A stretch of DNA of 64,000 nucleotides from Terriglobus roseus (lineage in GTDB: Bacteria; Acidobacteriota; Terriglobia; Terriglobales; Acidobacteriaceae), in assembly GCF_900102185.1 (NCBI RefSeq), contig NZ_LT629690.1, forward strand, positions 434,001 to 498,000, written 5' to 3'. Both the position numbers and the translations under genes were made by a program. Positions within the stretch are counted from its first letter, which is position 1. The number at the start of each line of letters is the position of its first letter. This document shows, piece after piece, positions 1 through 8,855 of this stretch. A model generated the notes under the pieces. The model was not told the origin of the DNA. It saw nothing but the letters and a program-made list of their open reading frames with translations, and did not search any database.

Positions 1-316
1 TCGGCTTCGCATCCTGCCCCTCACCATGGATCAGCAGAACGCCAACCGTTGCCGTGTAGTGCACAGGACGCGAACCAGCAGTCCAATCATGATGCGTAAC
101 AGAGGTAGTCTCCGCCGGAATCGGCAACTCGCCTTCAGCAGCATTGCCAGCAGGAGCGCCAGCATTGGCAGGACGTCCAGCACGCTGCTGCTGGGCAGCA
201 TTGGCTGCAGGAGCTTCAGGCTTCGCAGCAGCGGGAGCTTCCTGCGCGCAGAGCGAGAAGGGGAGCAGCAAAAACGAAAGCGCGGATACAGCAACAAGTC
301 GAGCGCGCGGGTCCAA
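1..316 (-). CDS. Serine carboxypeptidase-like (S10 family) protein, N-terminal part only
   Basis: The gene runs off the left edge; about 105 N-terminal codons are present. I start it at a TTG (316..314) because GGAGGA lies 8 bases upstream and no ATG or GTG is available in frame. The translation opens with a signal peptide (hydrophobic core around residues 8-22, ending ...FSLCAQ), then an Ala/Pro-rich linker, then a mature start with THHDWTAGSRPVHYTATVG. That HHxW-x-Y-TAT-G pattern is typical of the N-terminus of secreted S10-type peptidases common in Acidobacteria (family knowledge). The catalytic Ser-Asp-His region is outside the window, so activity cannot be judged. Expected location is periplasmic or extracellular. 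Confidence 0.6.
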   Translation of the reverse strand, partial: MDPRARLVAVSALSFLLLPFSLCAQEAPAAAKPEAPAANAAQQQRAGRPANAGAPAGNAAEGELPIPAETTSVTHHDWTAGSRPVHYTATVGVLLIHGEGQDAKP

Positions 317-479
317 AGGGAAGGTCCTCCGTACAGAAACTGTTTTATCGATAATCAGAGAGTAGACGACAACTCACGCATCCGTCGCGACAAATTCCGC
401 AACATGCAAAAAGCACACATGGGCGAAGCGTATCGCTCCGCCCACGTATGACGAACAGTGTGTCTATCGGCGGATAACG

Positions 480-1511
480 CTACTGCGCCAGACTCGCAAG
501 ATAGGCGGAGATATTCACGATATCCTCGTCGGTCAGCTTCGCAACGACCGGCTGCATCATGCTCGAGTTCTTTCCATGCCGGGCACCGGTCTTGAAGTCA
601 TACAACTGTCGCCCTGTAGCGCTCGGGCTCCGTCCCGCAAGTGGCGGAATCGTATCCCCTCCACCATGCAGATCAGCACCGTGGCACGCAACGCAAGCCA
701 TCGTTCTTCCGCCTGCGCCCGTCTTCACCAGCACCTCACCCTTCTTTATGCTGCCCACTGGTACATATGCCACAAAGCCTGACGTTGGATCACGCAACAT
801 GGTGCGATCAAAATTCTCTGGCAGTTCAATGATGCGATTGCCGATCGGCTCCTTCGCACCACTCGGATCAACAGCCGTCAATCGATGTGGTCCTGGCATC
901 GTCTTTGGAACGGTATCGGTCTCAACCACCCGCACCCACTTTGCGGGCCCAATGGAGTGAAAGTACTCCAATGCCTCCTTGGCATCGTCTGCGGGCAGAG
1001 CCTTCGCCACCGGAATCATCGTGATCACGCCCATGTTCACCACGGACGCGTGTCGTAAATCGCCCTTCATGTCCTCAAGCTGCTGTTGCATGTAGGCAAC
1101 AGGCATCCCGTTGAGATTCTCCGTATCGGACTTGCCATAGCCGTTGATCAAATGGCAGGTGCCGCAGGCCCGGTACACGCCAGGCTTGCCGTCAATGACC
1201 GGCGCCGGAGCCTTTGGGTGTGAGTCCGGAAACCAATCCACAGCGCTCGCGCCGTCGATCTCTTTCGTGGTGAACGCCTTTGTGCTGCCTGGCAGATGAT
1301 GCGCTTCGCCATCATCAGGCGCAACGACAGCCGTGCCCTTCGGCGGCGTAGGCGTGTAAGGCCATTGCGGCAAATCGGTGTGTTGCAACTCCGGCGGAGC
1401 CTCGTAACTTACGCGTGGAGTGCGCTGTGAACCCGCCTGGAACGCTGTAGCGGAAACACCAATTGCAAGCACCGCGAACGCAGAAAAAGAGACGAGAAGC
1501 CGATTTGCCAT
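480..1511 (-). CDS. Secreted di-haem cytochrome c
   Basis: A periplasmic electron carrier or cytochrome subunit. From the preferred start (MANRLL...) it has a signal peptide over residues 1-25. Two CxxCH haem-binding motifs follow, CGTCH at about 116-120 and CVACH at about 273-277. The C-terminal part (LAGRSPSATGRQLYDFKTG, then a Met-Met pair and a final helix ending AYLASL) looks like a class I c553-type domain with a Met axial ligand. An upstream in-frame ATG at 1550 would add 13 residues before the signal peptide; I prefer 1511 because it places the signal sequence at the N-terminus. No oxidase or reductase gene adjoins it, so its partner is unknown. It lies behind the S10-type gene on the same strand with a 163-bp gap. 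Confidence 0.85.
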   Translation of the reverse strand: MANRLLVSFSAFAVLAIGVSATAFQAGSQRTPRVSYEAPPELQHTDLPQWPYTPTPPKGTAVVAPDDGEAHHLPGSTKAFTTKEIDGASAVDWFPDSHPKAPAPVIDGKPGVYRACGTCHLINGYGKSDTENLNGMPVAYMQQQLEDMKGDLRHASVVNMGVITMIPVAKALPADDAKEALEYFHSIGPAKWVRVVETDTVPKTMPGPHRLTAVDPSGAKEPIGNRIIELPENFDRTMLRDPTSGFVAYVPVGSIKKGEVLVKTGAGGRTMACVACHGADLHGGGDTIPPLAGRSPSATGRQLYDFKTGARHGKNSSMMQPVVAKLTDEDIVNISAYLASLAQ

Positions 1512-1689
1512 AGTGATTTCGATACCGCCCAAAAGTGCTCGGAGACGCATCGGAATCTTCTCACACTGATCTTTCTCCGGCGTTACCAGTAGGAGACCCT
1601 GCGCATTCCATACCCCATGCTCTTGTCCTCATCTCCATAAGGCGTCTGCATATCCGGCCCATCACACCACTTGACCTTAATATCGCTAA

Positions 1690-2334
1690 ATGAACACCTT
1701 CGTCCGCGTTCTTCGAAGTCGTCTCATCCATGCCGCGCCCACCATTACGGCAGTGAGTCTGATGACCGGGAACATCGGCCTTCTTGTGCGGCGTGGGCTG
1801 CACCCGAATCTCGAAACCGCAGTGGGCTTCCTGTGGATTGCATCCGATTACGCGCTTCGCCAAAAGACACGTCATCCCATCGCCGCGCCCCGGCTCAACG
1901 CTGCAGGAGTCATCCTGGGAAGTCTGCTGCTCTCCGTGACCGGCTTCCACGCGAACTACGTCGACTGGAACAGAGTAAGAACACCTCTCGGCTACATCCC
2001 CGCCGCAACAATAGTAGGTTTCCAAAACGAATTGCGCCGTCTCGGCCAGCACCTCTCAACATCCCGCTCCAGCATCACGAAGTGCATTGGAACAATCCTG
2101 AGACACCCCTACGCGCTATCCGCACTCATGTCCGCATACGGCGTCACAGAACTGATGAAGAGCGCCTTGCACGCAAACGATCACGGACTCATAGCCATCA
2201 GCGCCGCATACGGCGTAGGAACGCTATTCCTCTCGCTGCTGGACTACGGTACCTCGCGCGTGGAACCGGATCACGCGTCGGCAAAATTAAATCAGATCGA
2301 AGAGCCGCGATTTACAACCAGCGCCAAGGGCTAG
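1690..2334 (+). CDS. Small multi-pass membrane protein of unknown function
   Basis: A 214-residue protein I do not recognise. Hydrophobic stretches are visible at about 45-57, 70-88, 145-160 and 170-190, so it is probably an inner-membrane protein with three or four helices; the C-terminus is polar. There is no Shine-Dalgarno sequence, but TAATAT sits at 1678-1683 exactly 6 bases before the ATG, consistent with a leaderless transcript. It is convergent with the next gene and overlaps its stop by 4 bp (2331-2334). Long Arg-rich open frames on both strands here look like composition artefacts; I favour this frame for its membrane-like residue pattern. Confidence 0.6.
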   Translation: MNTFVRVLRSRLIHAAPTITAVSLMTGNIGLLVRRGLHPNLETAVGFLWIASDYALRQKTRHPIAAPRLNAAGVILGSLLLSVTGFHANYVDWNRVRTPLGYIPAATIVGFQNELRRLGQHLSTSRSSITKCIGTILRHPYALSALMSAYGVTELMKSALHANDHGLIAISAAYGVGTLFLSLLDYGTSRVEPDHASAKLNQIEEPRFTTSAKG

Positions 2335-4022
2335 AGTTCAGGCCGTACGCCGCCCGTCTTTTGTATTTGTTTAACCAGCTGGTTGATCGAGGTAATGGAT
2401 TTCGAAGCAGCCTGCAACTGCAACTCCAACTCGCCCAATCGCTCCTGAATTCCGGCAGCGCGTTCGATCGGCACCCACGGCGGAATCGACAGGCTGCCGT
2501 TCCTGAACTTACTGAGCCGGCACGCCAGCTCAGCCTCAAGCTGCTTAATGTTGAACCGTTGTGAAACAGTCTGAAATGTATAGGTGCCCGTAGCGCTCAG
2601 CCCTTGTGTATTGGTCACTGTGACATTGATGGTCACGCTGGTCCCTGCCGCTGGCAGCGCCGTGATCGTAAGGGTTGGTGTGTTGGTTGCAACGGGTGTC
2701 GCTCCCATAACAGACCACACAAATTTCAACCCATTCTGATCGGGAAACTCATCCAGGTTTGTAACTACGAAAGTCTGTTCTGTGTTCGCAACCAGGGCGA
2801 TCATGCACGGGTCCGCAGATGGATCCGGTTCAATGTCGAGTTGGTCGAATGTCGTTGCGCCAAGTGCCAGCACGCTAATGACGCGGGTCAGCGTCTTGCC
2901 TGCGTAGCTGACAGTGAGTGTCACCGGGGTTGTTGGGAATCCAGCTATCTGTGGTAACACCACCAGGGGTACAGATGCGCTCGTCATTCCTGCGCCAATG
3001 GTGAGCATCAATCCCGGAATGATCGCTGGGGCGCTGCTTGTGATCACAAGCGGAATCGGCATCACAGCTGGATGATCCACGCCAACCACAACAGGAACCG
3101 ATGAAGTCGCAAGCCATGTCGCTACGGTTGGTGCAGCAAACACGCTCAGGTCCGACACGGGGAAAACAGTATCCAGCGGTGGAAAATATCCGTTTGGATT
3201 AAAACCGCTTATGCCTGGCGTAGTCGGGTAGTGGCCATTCACCAGCGCGCTGAACTTCGGCCACGCATTTGTCCGACTGTCGTGCGTTAGGTTCTCGTAG
3301 ACGTTGGAGAGATGGCCCGCGCCCGCGTTGATAATGTCCACGATTGAGTAGCCAAGCTGGTCGTGCAGATACATCAGGAACAGCGTGGCGCCGCCCACAT
3401 CCGGACTCGCCGGATCGATATCCTCGTCGTCAACTTCAAGAAAATTAACTCGCGGACTGTTTAACCAGGAGTTCGTGCAGTTCCACACGCCCGTCATCAG
3501 CGAAGGTAGCGCTGAGACGCCAGGATATTCCTTCACCGTGAACTGTTCGGCCAGCAAGCGCGACAGGCCTTCACCTTTATTGCCTTCACCGCCCAGGCGG
3601 AACCAGGGAGTGGTGGAGCCATACGTTCCGAATGCCCGCATGTACATCTCGCTTACTTCTGAGATGAGCAGGTATCGTGCCAGCATGATCGGCGTGCCAA
3701 ACCCCATGGCCAGTTCGCCAAAATTGATCGTCAACTGCAGGGGAACCAGCAGTGCTCCCATCCAATGACCGCCCACGAACTGGGTCGGGTTTCCCATCGC
3801 GTCCACCGCGACGGTATTGATGTACACATGGATAGGAAGGGCCATATCAAGCCCGCGCCCTGAGAACCACGCCACCAGGATGGCCAGGTCCGCATCGCAC
3901 GTTTGCATCATGGCGGTGGCAAGATCGCGCCCGCGCGAACAACTTAGTGAATCGTCATATTGGAAGTTGAAATACTGGGTCTGGCCACCATTGTTCAATC
4001 CCTTGCTGGTGTAGGAGGACAT
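2331..4022 (-). CDS. Large protein with degenerate gluzincin-like core, Ig/PKD-like domain and C-terminal coiled coil
   Basis: 563 residues, no signal peptide. The N-terminal half (about 35-250) reads like the core of an HExxH metallopeptidase: a CDADLAILVAWF helix, a long helix carrying SEVSEMYM (121-128) where HExxH would be expected, a GEGLSRLL stretch (150-157) resembling the usual third-ligand helix, and GGATLFLMYLHDQLGYS (210-226). Both metal-binding histidines are absent, so it is probably not a protease. About 290-480 is Val/Thr/Pro-rich beta structure, the last part (FVWSVMGATP...GTYTF) resembling a PKD/Ig-like fold. About 495-555 is a coiled coil. Function unknown; a structural or binding role is my inference. 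Confidence 0.65.
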   Translation of the reverse strand: MSSYTSKGLNNGGQTQYFNFQYDDSLSCSRGRDLATAMMQTCDADLAILVAWFSGRGLDMALPIHVYINTVAVDAMGNPTQFVGGHWMGALLVPLQLTINFGELAMGFGTPIMLARYLLISEVSEMYMRAFGTYGSTTPWFRLGGEGNKGEGLSRLLAEQFTVKEYPGVSALPSLMTGVWNCTNSWLNSPRVNFLEVDDEDIDPASPDVGGATLFLMYLHDQLGYSIVDIINAGAGHLSNVYENLTHDSRTNAWPKFSALVNGHYPTTPGISGFNPNGYFPPLDTVFPVSDLSVFAAPTVATWLATSSVPVVVGVDHPAVMPIPLVITSSAPAIIPGLMLTIGAGMTSASVPLVVLPQIAGFPTTPVTLTVSYAGKTLTRVISVLALGATTFDQLDIEPDPSADPCMIALVANTEQTFVVTNLDEFPDQNGLKFVWSVMGATPVATNTPTLTITALPAAGTSVTINVTVTNTQGLSATGTYTFQTVSQRFNIKQLEAELACRLSKFRNGSLSIPPWVPIERAAGIQERLGELELQLQAASKSITSINQLVKQIQKTGGVRPEL

Positions 4023-4561
4023 AGAACACCTCTAGGCTACGCAGGACCAGAACTTTATTGCATGTTTTGTTGAAAGAGCAATAAATTCTTTGCGCGAAAA
4101 AATCTCTGCAGCAGAACTTGTGCACAGTAATACGCCGCCGAATTTCGGCCTGAACAGTTAGCAACCGGCATGCCGCTCAACCCCGTTGTCGGTTTGCTTG
4201 CGATCCATCCAGAAGCACGACCGTCGCAATTTCGCGATGCTTCGCTCGAGGCGTGCCAAACGATCTCCGACAGTGAAGCTTCTATCCCCAGCGCCGTGAG
4301 AACCGCACCGATTTCTGTCAAGCCCCTGGAGCGCTCAACCCTAACAAACCAAAAGAAATAGAGTTGGCATGTTATTTCTGCCAAATCCATAAAATAGAAA
4401 TAGGCACGGGTTAGTGGTTCCGGGCCGATAGTTAACTCCTTTAGAAAGACGATTTTACCCCTAAACCCAATGGGCAGACGATTTTAGCGGCACCCCATCC
4501 GTAACCCCAATAGAAAGACGATTTTAGAAAAACAGAGGGGAGGGGGGTACCCTAGGGATAT
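4023..4561. other. 539-bp intergenic region
   Basis: The gap between the divergent 2331-4022 gene and the Nudix gene. Short open frames occur (4055-4390 minus, 4170-4361 plus), but none has a convincing start, Shine-Dalgarno sequence or recognisable protein, so I leave them out. Bases 4060-4130 and 4340-4420 are AT-rich compared with the neighbourhood. The right end holds the three 26-bp repeats described separately. Confidence 0.6.
4432..4526 (+). repeat. Three imperfect 26-bp direct repeats ending AGACGATTTTA
   Basis: Copies lie at 4432-4457, 4461-4486 and 4501-4526. All end in the identical 11-mer AGACGATTTTA (4447-4457, 4476-4486, 4516-4526). Copies 1 and 3 also share TAGAA directly before it, and copies 2 and 3 share an A/C-rich AACCCAAT-type left half. 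Spacing between starts is 29 and 40 bp, so this is neither a regular tandem array nor a CRISPR. The last copy ends 35 bp before the Nudix ATG. Possible roles are protein-binding sites or a degenerate interspersed repeat. Confidence 0.7.
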
Positions 4562-5122
4562 ATGCAGGAAAAGCCAATCCGCACGCTCGAGAGTCGCATC
4601 GTTTACCAAAACAAATGGTCCCGTGTCCGAGAGGACATCATCGAGCGAGCCGACGGTCAGCGCGGCATCTACGGCGTCCTGGACAAGGATCCTGCCTGCA
4701 TCATCATCCCGTTGGAGCACACTCCCGAAGGCGACTTCCTGACGCTTGTACATCAGTACCGTTACACCGTGGAAGCCAGCTACTACGAGTTCCCGCAGGG
4801 TGGTTGGGAACAGGGTGAAGACGTGGACATCGAAGCCCTCGCACGCGGCGAACTCCGCGAGGAAACTGGTCTCACAGCAGGGAAGATGACTCGCCTCGCC
4901 GCCAACTGGATCGCCTATGGCGCCATGCGCCAACGCCATCACGTCTGGCTGGCACAGGACTTGACACAGGGTGAGGCGCAACTGGAGGCCGAGGAACACG
5001 GCCTGACCGTACACCGGGTCAGCGTCGACGAGTTCGAACAAATGATCTTCGACGGTCGCGTGGAAGACAACTGCACACTCGCCGCGTGGGCAACGTATCT
5101 CGTGTGGAAACGCCGCAGTTAG
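4562..5122 (+). CDS. Nudix hydrolase (ADP-ribose pyrophosphatase type)
   Basis: A cytosolic pyrophosphohydrolase cleaving nucleoside-diphosphate-X compounds, most like ADP-ribose or ADP-sugar pyrophosphatases. The core has YEFPQGGWEQGED followed by GELREETGL (about residues 78-107), which matches the Nudix box. Two departures are visible: the usual Arg of the REUxEE helix is Gly, and the spacing from the conserved Gly to this helix is about two residues longer than consensus. The REE glutamates that bind the metal are kept. A purine-rich leader (GGGGAGGGGGG, then TAGGG) precedes the ATG. Its stop overlaps the convergent VWA gene by 4 bp. Confidence 0.9.
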   Translation: MQEKPIRTLESRIVYQNKWSRVREDIIERADGQRGIYGVLDKDPACIIIPLEHTPEGDFLTLVHQYRYTVEASYYEFPQGGWEQGEDVDIEALARGELREETGLTAGKMTRLAANWIAYGAMRQRHHVWLAQDLTQGEAQLEAEEHGLTVHRVSVDEFEQMIFDGRVEDNCTLAAWATYLVWKRRS

Positions 5123-6369
5123 TGGATCGTCTTCATCCGCCGCGTCATGAAGTCCTGCAGCACATAGCTACCTAAACGATCCGGGCTGGTGAAGTAAGCC
5201 TTGCCCTTACACATCGCACTCACCTTCTGCACGAACTGCATCAGCGCATAGTCCTGCGCCAGCATGAAGGTGTTGATCACGATGTTGCTGCGCTTGCAGC
5301 GGTTCACCTCTTCCAGCGTCTCGGCAATCACCATGGGATCAAGGCCGAACGCGTTGCGGTAGATGCGACCATCCTCCAGCGTCAGCGCGGATGGCTTGCC
5401 ATCCGTGATCATCACGATCTGCTTCATGTCCTTGTTGCTGCGTGCAAGGATGCGCCGCGCCAACCGCAGACCCTCGCGCGTATTGGTGTAGTAGGGCCCA
5501 ACCTTCACACGCGCCACTGCCTGTATCGGCAACTCCTCAGCGGAGTCATGGAACAGCACCAGGTGCAGCGAGTCGCCAGGGAACTGCGTGCGGATCAGGT
5601 GCGACAACGCCATCGCGACACGCTTGGCCGGTGTGAACCGATCCTCGCCATACAGGATCATGGAGTGCGAACAGTCCAGCATCACCACCGTAGCGCACGA
5701 CGACTGGTACTCACTCTGATGGATCACCAGGTCGTTATACTCCACGCTCAGCGGCACAGACAGACCCTCACGTTGCAGGGCATTGGACAGCGTAGCGTTG
5801 ACGTCCAGGTTCATCACGTCACCGAACTCATACGGCTTGGAGGATCCACTCGCCTCAATCCCGCTGGCCTCATACCGAGTGTCATGCCGACCACTGATAG
5901 CGCGCCCCATTCCACCCAGCAGGTCCCGCAGGGACTTGTAGCTCAGGAAGTCCATGCTCTTGTCGGTGACGTGGAAGCGAGCCTCTCCCTGCGGCGGTGC
6001 GGGCTGTGCAATCTCCCCCGGCCCCACCTGCCCCTGCATCTCCGTAGCCTCCCCACCCTCCTGCTGGATGTAGTCCCCTTGCTGCATCCGCTCCACGAGT
6101 GAATCCAGCATTTCTTCGCGCTGTTCTTGATTCATTTCGTCGTACTGCTGCTGCATCTCTTCGTCGAGGAAGTCGCCGGATTCCATCACCTGCTTGATGG
6201 CTTCACGAAGGTTCTCCATCGTGTGATCGCCGTTCAGTTCCTGGAACTCTGACCACGGATCCTGAAATCCGCTATCCAGCAGAAAGTCTCCGAGAGCCTC
6301 CATCAGGTCATCAAGCCCGATGCCTCCGGCAAAGTCGCCCTGGAACTTCGTGTAGCGCGTACGCTTCAT
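5119..6369 (-). CDS. VWA-domain protein (CoxE/BchD-like partner of the AAA ATPase)
   Basis: 416 residues, cytosolic. The N-terminal ~160 residues are acidic and Gln/Glu-rich ([18 protein letters not shown]), likely helical. The C-terminal half is a von Willebrand A domain with an intact MIDAS start DCSHS (D232, S234, S236) and a later TDGKPS motif. It lies 87 bp downstream of the MoxR/BchI-like AAA gene on the same strand, and such pairs usually act together: the VWA protein docks a substrate to the AAA ring for metal insertion or conformational remodelling (family knowledge). The specific substrate is not evident. Confidence 0.85.
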   Translation of the reverse strand: MKRTRYTKFQGDFAGGIGLDDLMEALGDFLLDSGFQDPWSEFQELNGDHTMENLREAIKQVMESGDFLDEEMQQQYDEMNQEQREEMLDSLVERMQQGDYIQQEGGEATEMQGQVGPGEIAQPAPPQGEARFHVTDKSMDFLSYKSLRDLLGGMGRAISGRHDTRYEASGIEASGSSKPYEFGDVMNLDVNATLSNALQREGLSVPLSVEYNDLVIHQSEYQSSCATVVMLDCSHSMILYGEDRFTPAKRVAMALSHLIRTQFPGDSLHLVLFHDSAEELPIQAVARVKVGPYYTNTREGLRLARRILARSNKDMKQIVMITDGKPSALTLEDGRIYRNAFGLDPMVIAETLEEVNRCKRSNIVINTFMLAQDYALMQFVQKVSAMCKGKAYFTSPDRLGSYVLQDFMTRRMKTIH

Positions 6370-6455
6370 GCACTTCGTGCCGTTCTCGACGCGCTCCGCG
6401 CGTGTGGTTGAGGTTATCCGTCGGTTGCCTGCATCAGGCGGATACTGTTGCCGGT

Positions 6456-7994
6456 TTAGTTGAAGCCTCGCTTGCTGCGGTTGCGGTTTTGCCAGTCTTC
6501 GCGCTCACGCTCGCGAACCTCCTCGTGGAAGTTCTGCGCGCGTTCCTTGCGCGCCTGCTTCTCAGCGGCGGTGAAGCTGCGCTCTTCCGTACGACTAATG
6601 CGTTTGTGCGCAGTCATGCCTTCCAGGAGGAACTCTGCAGCAGATACAAGCACTTCGGCGGAAGCGCGATTCGGGAGTGATAACGGCTTTAGCTTGTCGA
6701 AGAGTCCCTGAATCTGTTGCAGCTCCTTCAGTGAGCCTTCTGCTGCAACTGCATCTGAGAGTTGCACCGTTCCACCAAGATTGAACCACTGTTCAATCTG
6801 TTGCGTGTTCGCTTCTGCGAAGTAACCATCGAATGTACGTTGTACGGCAGTACGAATCACATCACGAACAACTGTGTCTGCGCCGCGCATCTCGCCTTCG
6901 TATTCCAGCTCGATCTTGCCTGTGATGCCTGGCATCGCCGTGTATATATCGCCGATGCGCGGCACCGCAACTGTTTCGCCATGTTGCAACGCACGACGTT
7001 CGGCGTTGGACAGCACAAGCTCCATCACGGAGATGGGCAGTCGCTGCGACACACCACTGCGCTTGTCCACTCGCTTGTCTTCGCGTGCAACGAAGGCAAT
7101 CTGCTCAACCACTTCGCGGATGTAACGCGGAATGTGTACGTCCAGTGCAGCGCGCGTGCTCCACGCTTCCTGCTCGGTTACCGAGATCGCCTGTTCCAGC
7201 GAGTCGAGATAGTGCGTGCGAATCTCGGAGCCGATGCGATCCTTCAACGGCGTCACGATCTTGCCGCGTGCGGTGTAGTCTTCCGGATTCGCGGAGAAGG
7301 TAAGAGCAACATCCAACTGCAGACGTACGGGATATCCCTTAATCTGCACGTCACCTTCCTGCATGATGTTGAACAGTGCCACCTGAATCTTGCCCGCAAG
7401 GTCAGGTAATTCATTGACGGCGAAGATGCCACGATTGGCGCGCGGCAGTAGACCGTAATGCATCGTGAGTTCGCTGCTCAGCAACTCGCCCGACTTGGCT
7501 GCTTTGATGGGATCAACATCGCCGATCAAGTCGGCAACGGTTACATCCGGTGTTGCGAGCTTCTCGACATACCGTTCGTCGGGTGTAAGCCATGCGATAG
7601 GAGTTGCATCGGCCTTCTCAGCGATCAGCAGCTTGGCATACGCGGAAAGAGGGACGTACGGATTGTCACGAATCTCCGACCCTGCAACGTACGGCACAAC
7701 AGGATCAAGCAGAGTCGTTAACCCACGGAGGATGCGGCTCTTCGCTTGTCCGCGTAAACCCAGCAGAATGAAGTTATGCCGTGACAGCACGGCATTCACA
7801 ATCTGCGGCACCACGGTATCCTCATAACCAACGATGCCAGGGAAAATAGTTTCCTTGGCACGTAGCTTTGCGATTAGGTTGTCGCGCAGTTCGTCTTTGA
7901 CGGAGCGCGATACGCGGTCGATGGTCCACTCGCTGTTGCGAAGTTCGCCAAGTGTCTGGGGAAGATGTGACGGAATCGTGTGGTGTGTGGCCAT
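6456..7994 (-). CDS. AAA ATPase, magnesium-chelatase subunit I / MoxR-like
   Basis: 512 residues. The P-loop is GLRGQAKS (79-86), which fits GxxGxxK[ST]. The Walker-B region reads GIFAVNELPDL, with Asn where Asp is usual. It continues as GKIQVALFNIMQEGDV, a sensor/insert region typical of BchI/ChlI-like helicase-clade ATPases, and DVALTFSANPEDYTARG, where the NPED resembles sensor 1. The C-terminal ~150 residues are helical and charged, ending in a Lys/Arg-rich tail. It is upstream of the VWA gene in the same orientation and probably co-transcribed. Chlorophyll synthesis genes are absent, so I infer a MoxR/CoxD-type remodelling role rather than Mg chelation. Confidence 0.85.
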   Translation of the reverse strand: MATHHTIPSHLPQTLGELRNSEWTIDRVSRSVKDELRDNLIAKLRAKETIFPGIVGYEDTVVPQIVNAVLSRHNFILLGLRGQAKSRILRGLTTLLDPVVPYVAGSEIRDNPYVPLSAYAKLLIAEKADATPIAWLTPDERYVEKLATPDVTVADLIGDVDPIKAAKSGELLSSELTMHYGLLPRANRGIFAVNELPDLAGKIQVALFNIMQEGDVQIKGYPVRLQLDVALTFSANPEDYTARGKIVTPLKDRIGSEIRTHYLDSLEQAISVTEQEAWSTRAALDVHIPRYIREVVEQIAFVAREDKRVDKRSGVSQRLPISVMELVLSNAERRALQHGETVAVPRIGDIYTAMPGITGKIELEYEGEMRGADTVVRDVIRTAVQRTFDGYFAEANTQQIEQWFNLGGTVQLSDAVAAEGSLKELQQIQGLFDKLKPLSLPNRASAEVLVSAAEFLLEGMTAHKRISRTEERSFTAAEKQARKERAQNFHEEVREREREDWQNRNRSKRGFN

Positions 7995-8125
7995 CGGAGT
8001 AAGTATAGGACTCCGATGCGTGTCATTTGGTCGCAGCGATTATGTCTTCGATCGGTTAGCGATAACTACAAGCGCAATGTATTGCGTAGTCAAACTAGCG
8101 GAAGGCGCATCCATCGCGTGAGGCG

Positions 8126-8824
8126 TTATCGCTGCCAGCGGAAGCCCATGACTCCAGGAATGGTACGCAGAGTATCCAGACCGACAGGGCGATGGATGTT
8201 TCTGGTATTGGGAGCACGCCATGTCAGCTCCACGCGCACCTGCGCCAGGTGAGTGGGCGAATCGTACTCTGAGGCCCAGCTGATGACTCGACACTGTGCT
8301 GCCTCTATCCCAGAACGTAATTGTTGTTCGGAAGGGCCTCCTTCAGTGCAGATTAACGTAAGGATACCGGTGTGGTTACGGGGAATAGAAGCTTCGATAG
8401 GCCGCAGCACGATCAAAATGAAGGCTGCAATAAAGGTGCCCACGATACCCAGCACAAGCTGACCGCCGCCGAAAAGAAGTCCGAGTATGGTGCTGTACCA
8501 GAGTGTCGCCGCAGTGGTAACGCCGATGGCGGTGTTCTCTTTTTTCAGTATGGCGCCTGCGCCAATGAAGCCAATGCCCGAGAGAACTCCAAGCGGAAGA
8601 CGCATGAGGTCCAGCCCAATGTACGAAGTGGACGAGCGATTATCCATGGGCAGCAACAGATTGACCTGCAACATCATGAGCGTCGCCGCAATGGTGACCA
8701 GCATGTTGGTGCGCATTCCTGCGGGTCGGCTGTGTTCATCGCGGTTCAGGCCGATCAACATGCTGGCCACGGTAGCCAGTAGTAATCGAAGAGCGATCTG
8801 AGAAGGCGTAATATGCAGCGGCAT
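8126..8824 (-). CDS. MgtC/SapB family membrane protein
   Basis: 232 residues with four or five N-terminal membrane helices and a soluble C-terminal domain of about 75 residues (from about 155, IPRNHTGILTLICTEGG). Diagnostic MgtC features are visible: LIGLNRDEHSRPAGMRTNML near residues 24-43, with the conserved Arg and Gly-Arg-Thr run, and LSGIGFIGAGAILK (about 80-93). MgtC proteins act in the inner membrane and are linked to Mg2+ limitation and inhibition of F-type ATPase in some pathogens; the role in soil bacteria is less clear. It stands alone on the minus strand. I see no Mg2+ riboswitch-like leader. Confidence 0.92.
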   Translation of the reverse strand: MPLHITPSQIALRLLLATVASMLIGLNRDEHSRPAGMRTNMLVTIAATLMMLQVNLLLPMDNRSSTSYIGLDLMRLPLGVLSGIGFIGAGAILKKENTAIGVTTAATLWYSTILGLLFGGGQLVLGIVGTFIAAFILIVLRPIEASIPRNHTGILTLICTEGGPSEQQLRSGIEAAQCRVISWASEYDSPTHLAQVRVELTWRAPNTRNIHRPVGLDTLRTIPGVMGFRWQR

Positions 8825-8855
8825 TAGGGTCAGCAGAGTTTAGCGCAACTGAAGA

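Noticed and set aside
1583-1680. Minus-strand peptide tail ...VKWCDGPDMQTPYGDEDKS... ending at 1583
   Set aside because: It reads like protein but a stop lies about 46 codons upstream and there is no plausible start. It may be a gene remnant, which I could not confirm.
1671-2564. 297-codon Arg/Ser-rich plus-strand frame
   Set aside because: The composition (Arg, Ser, His, Pro) is typical of an out-of-frame reading of GC-rich DNA; it overlaps two better-supported genes.
4055-4390. 111-codon minus-strand frame in the 4023-4561 gap
   Set aside because: No convincing ribosome site and no recognisable fold or motif.
4432-4526. CRISPR interpretation of the three repeats
   Set aside because: Only three imperfect copies, with irregular 3- and 14-bp gaps too short for spacers, and no cas genes.
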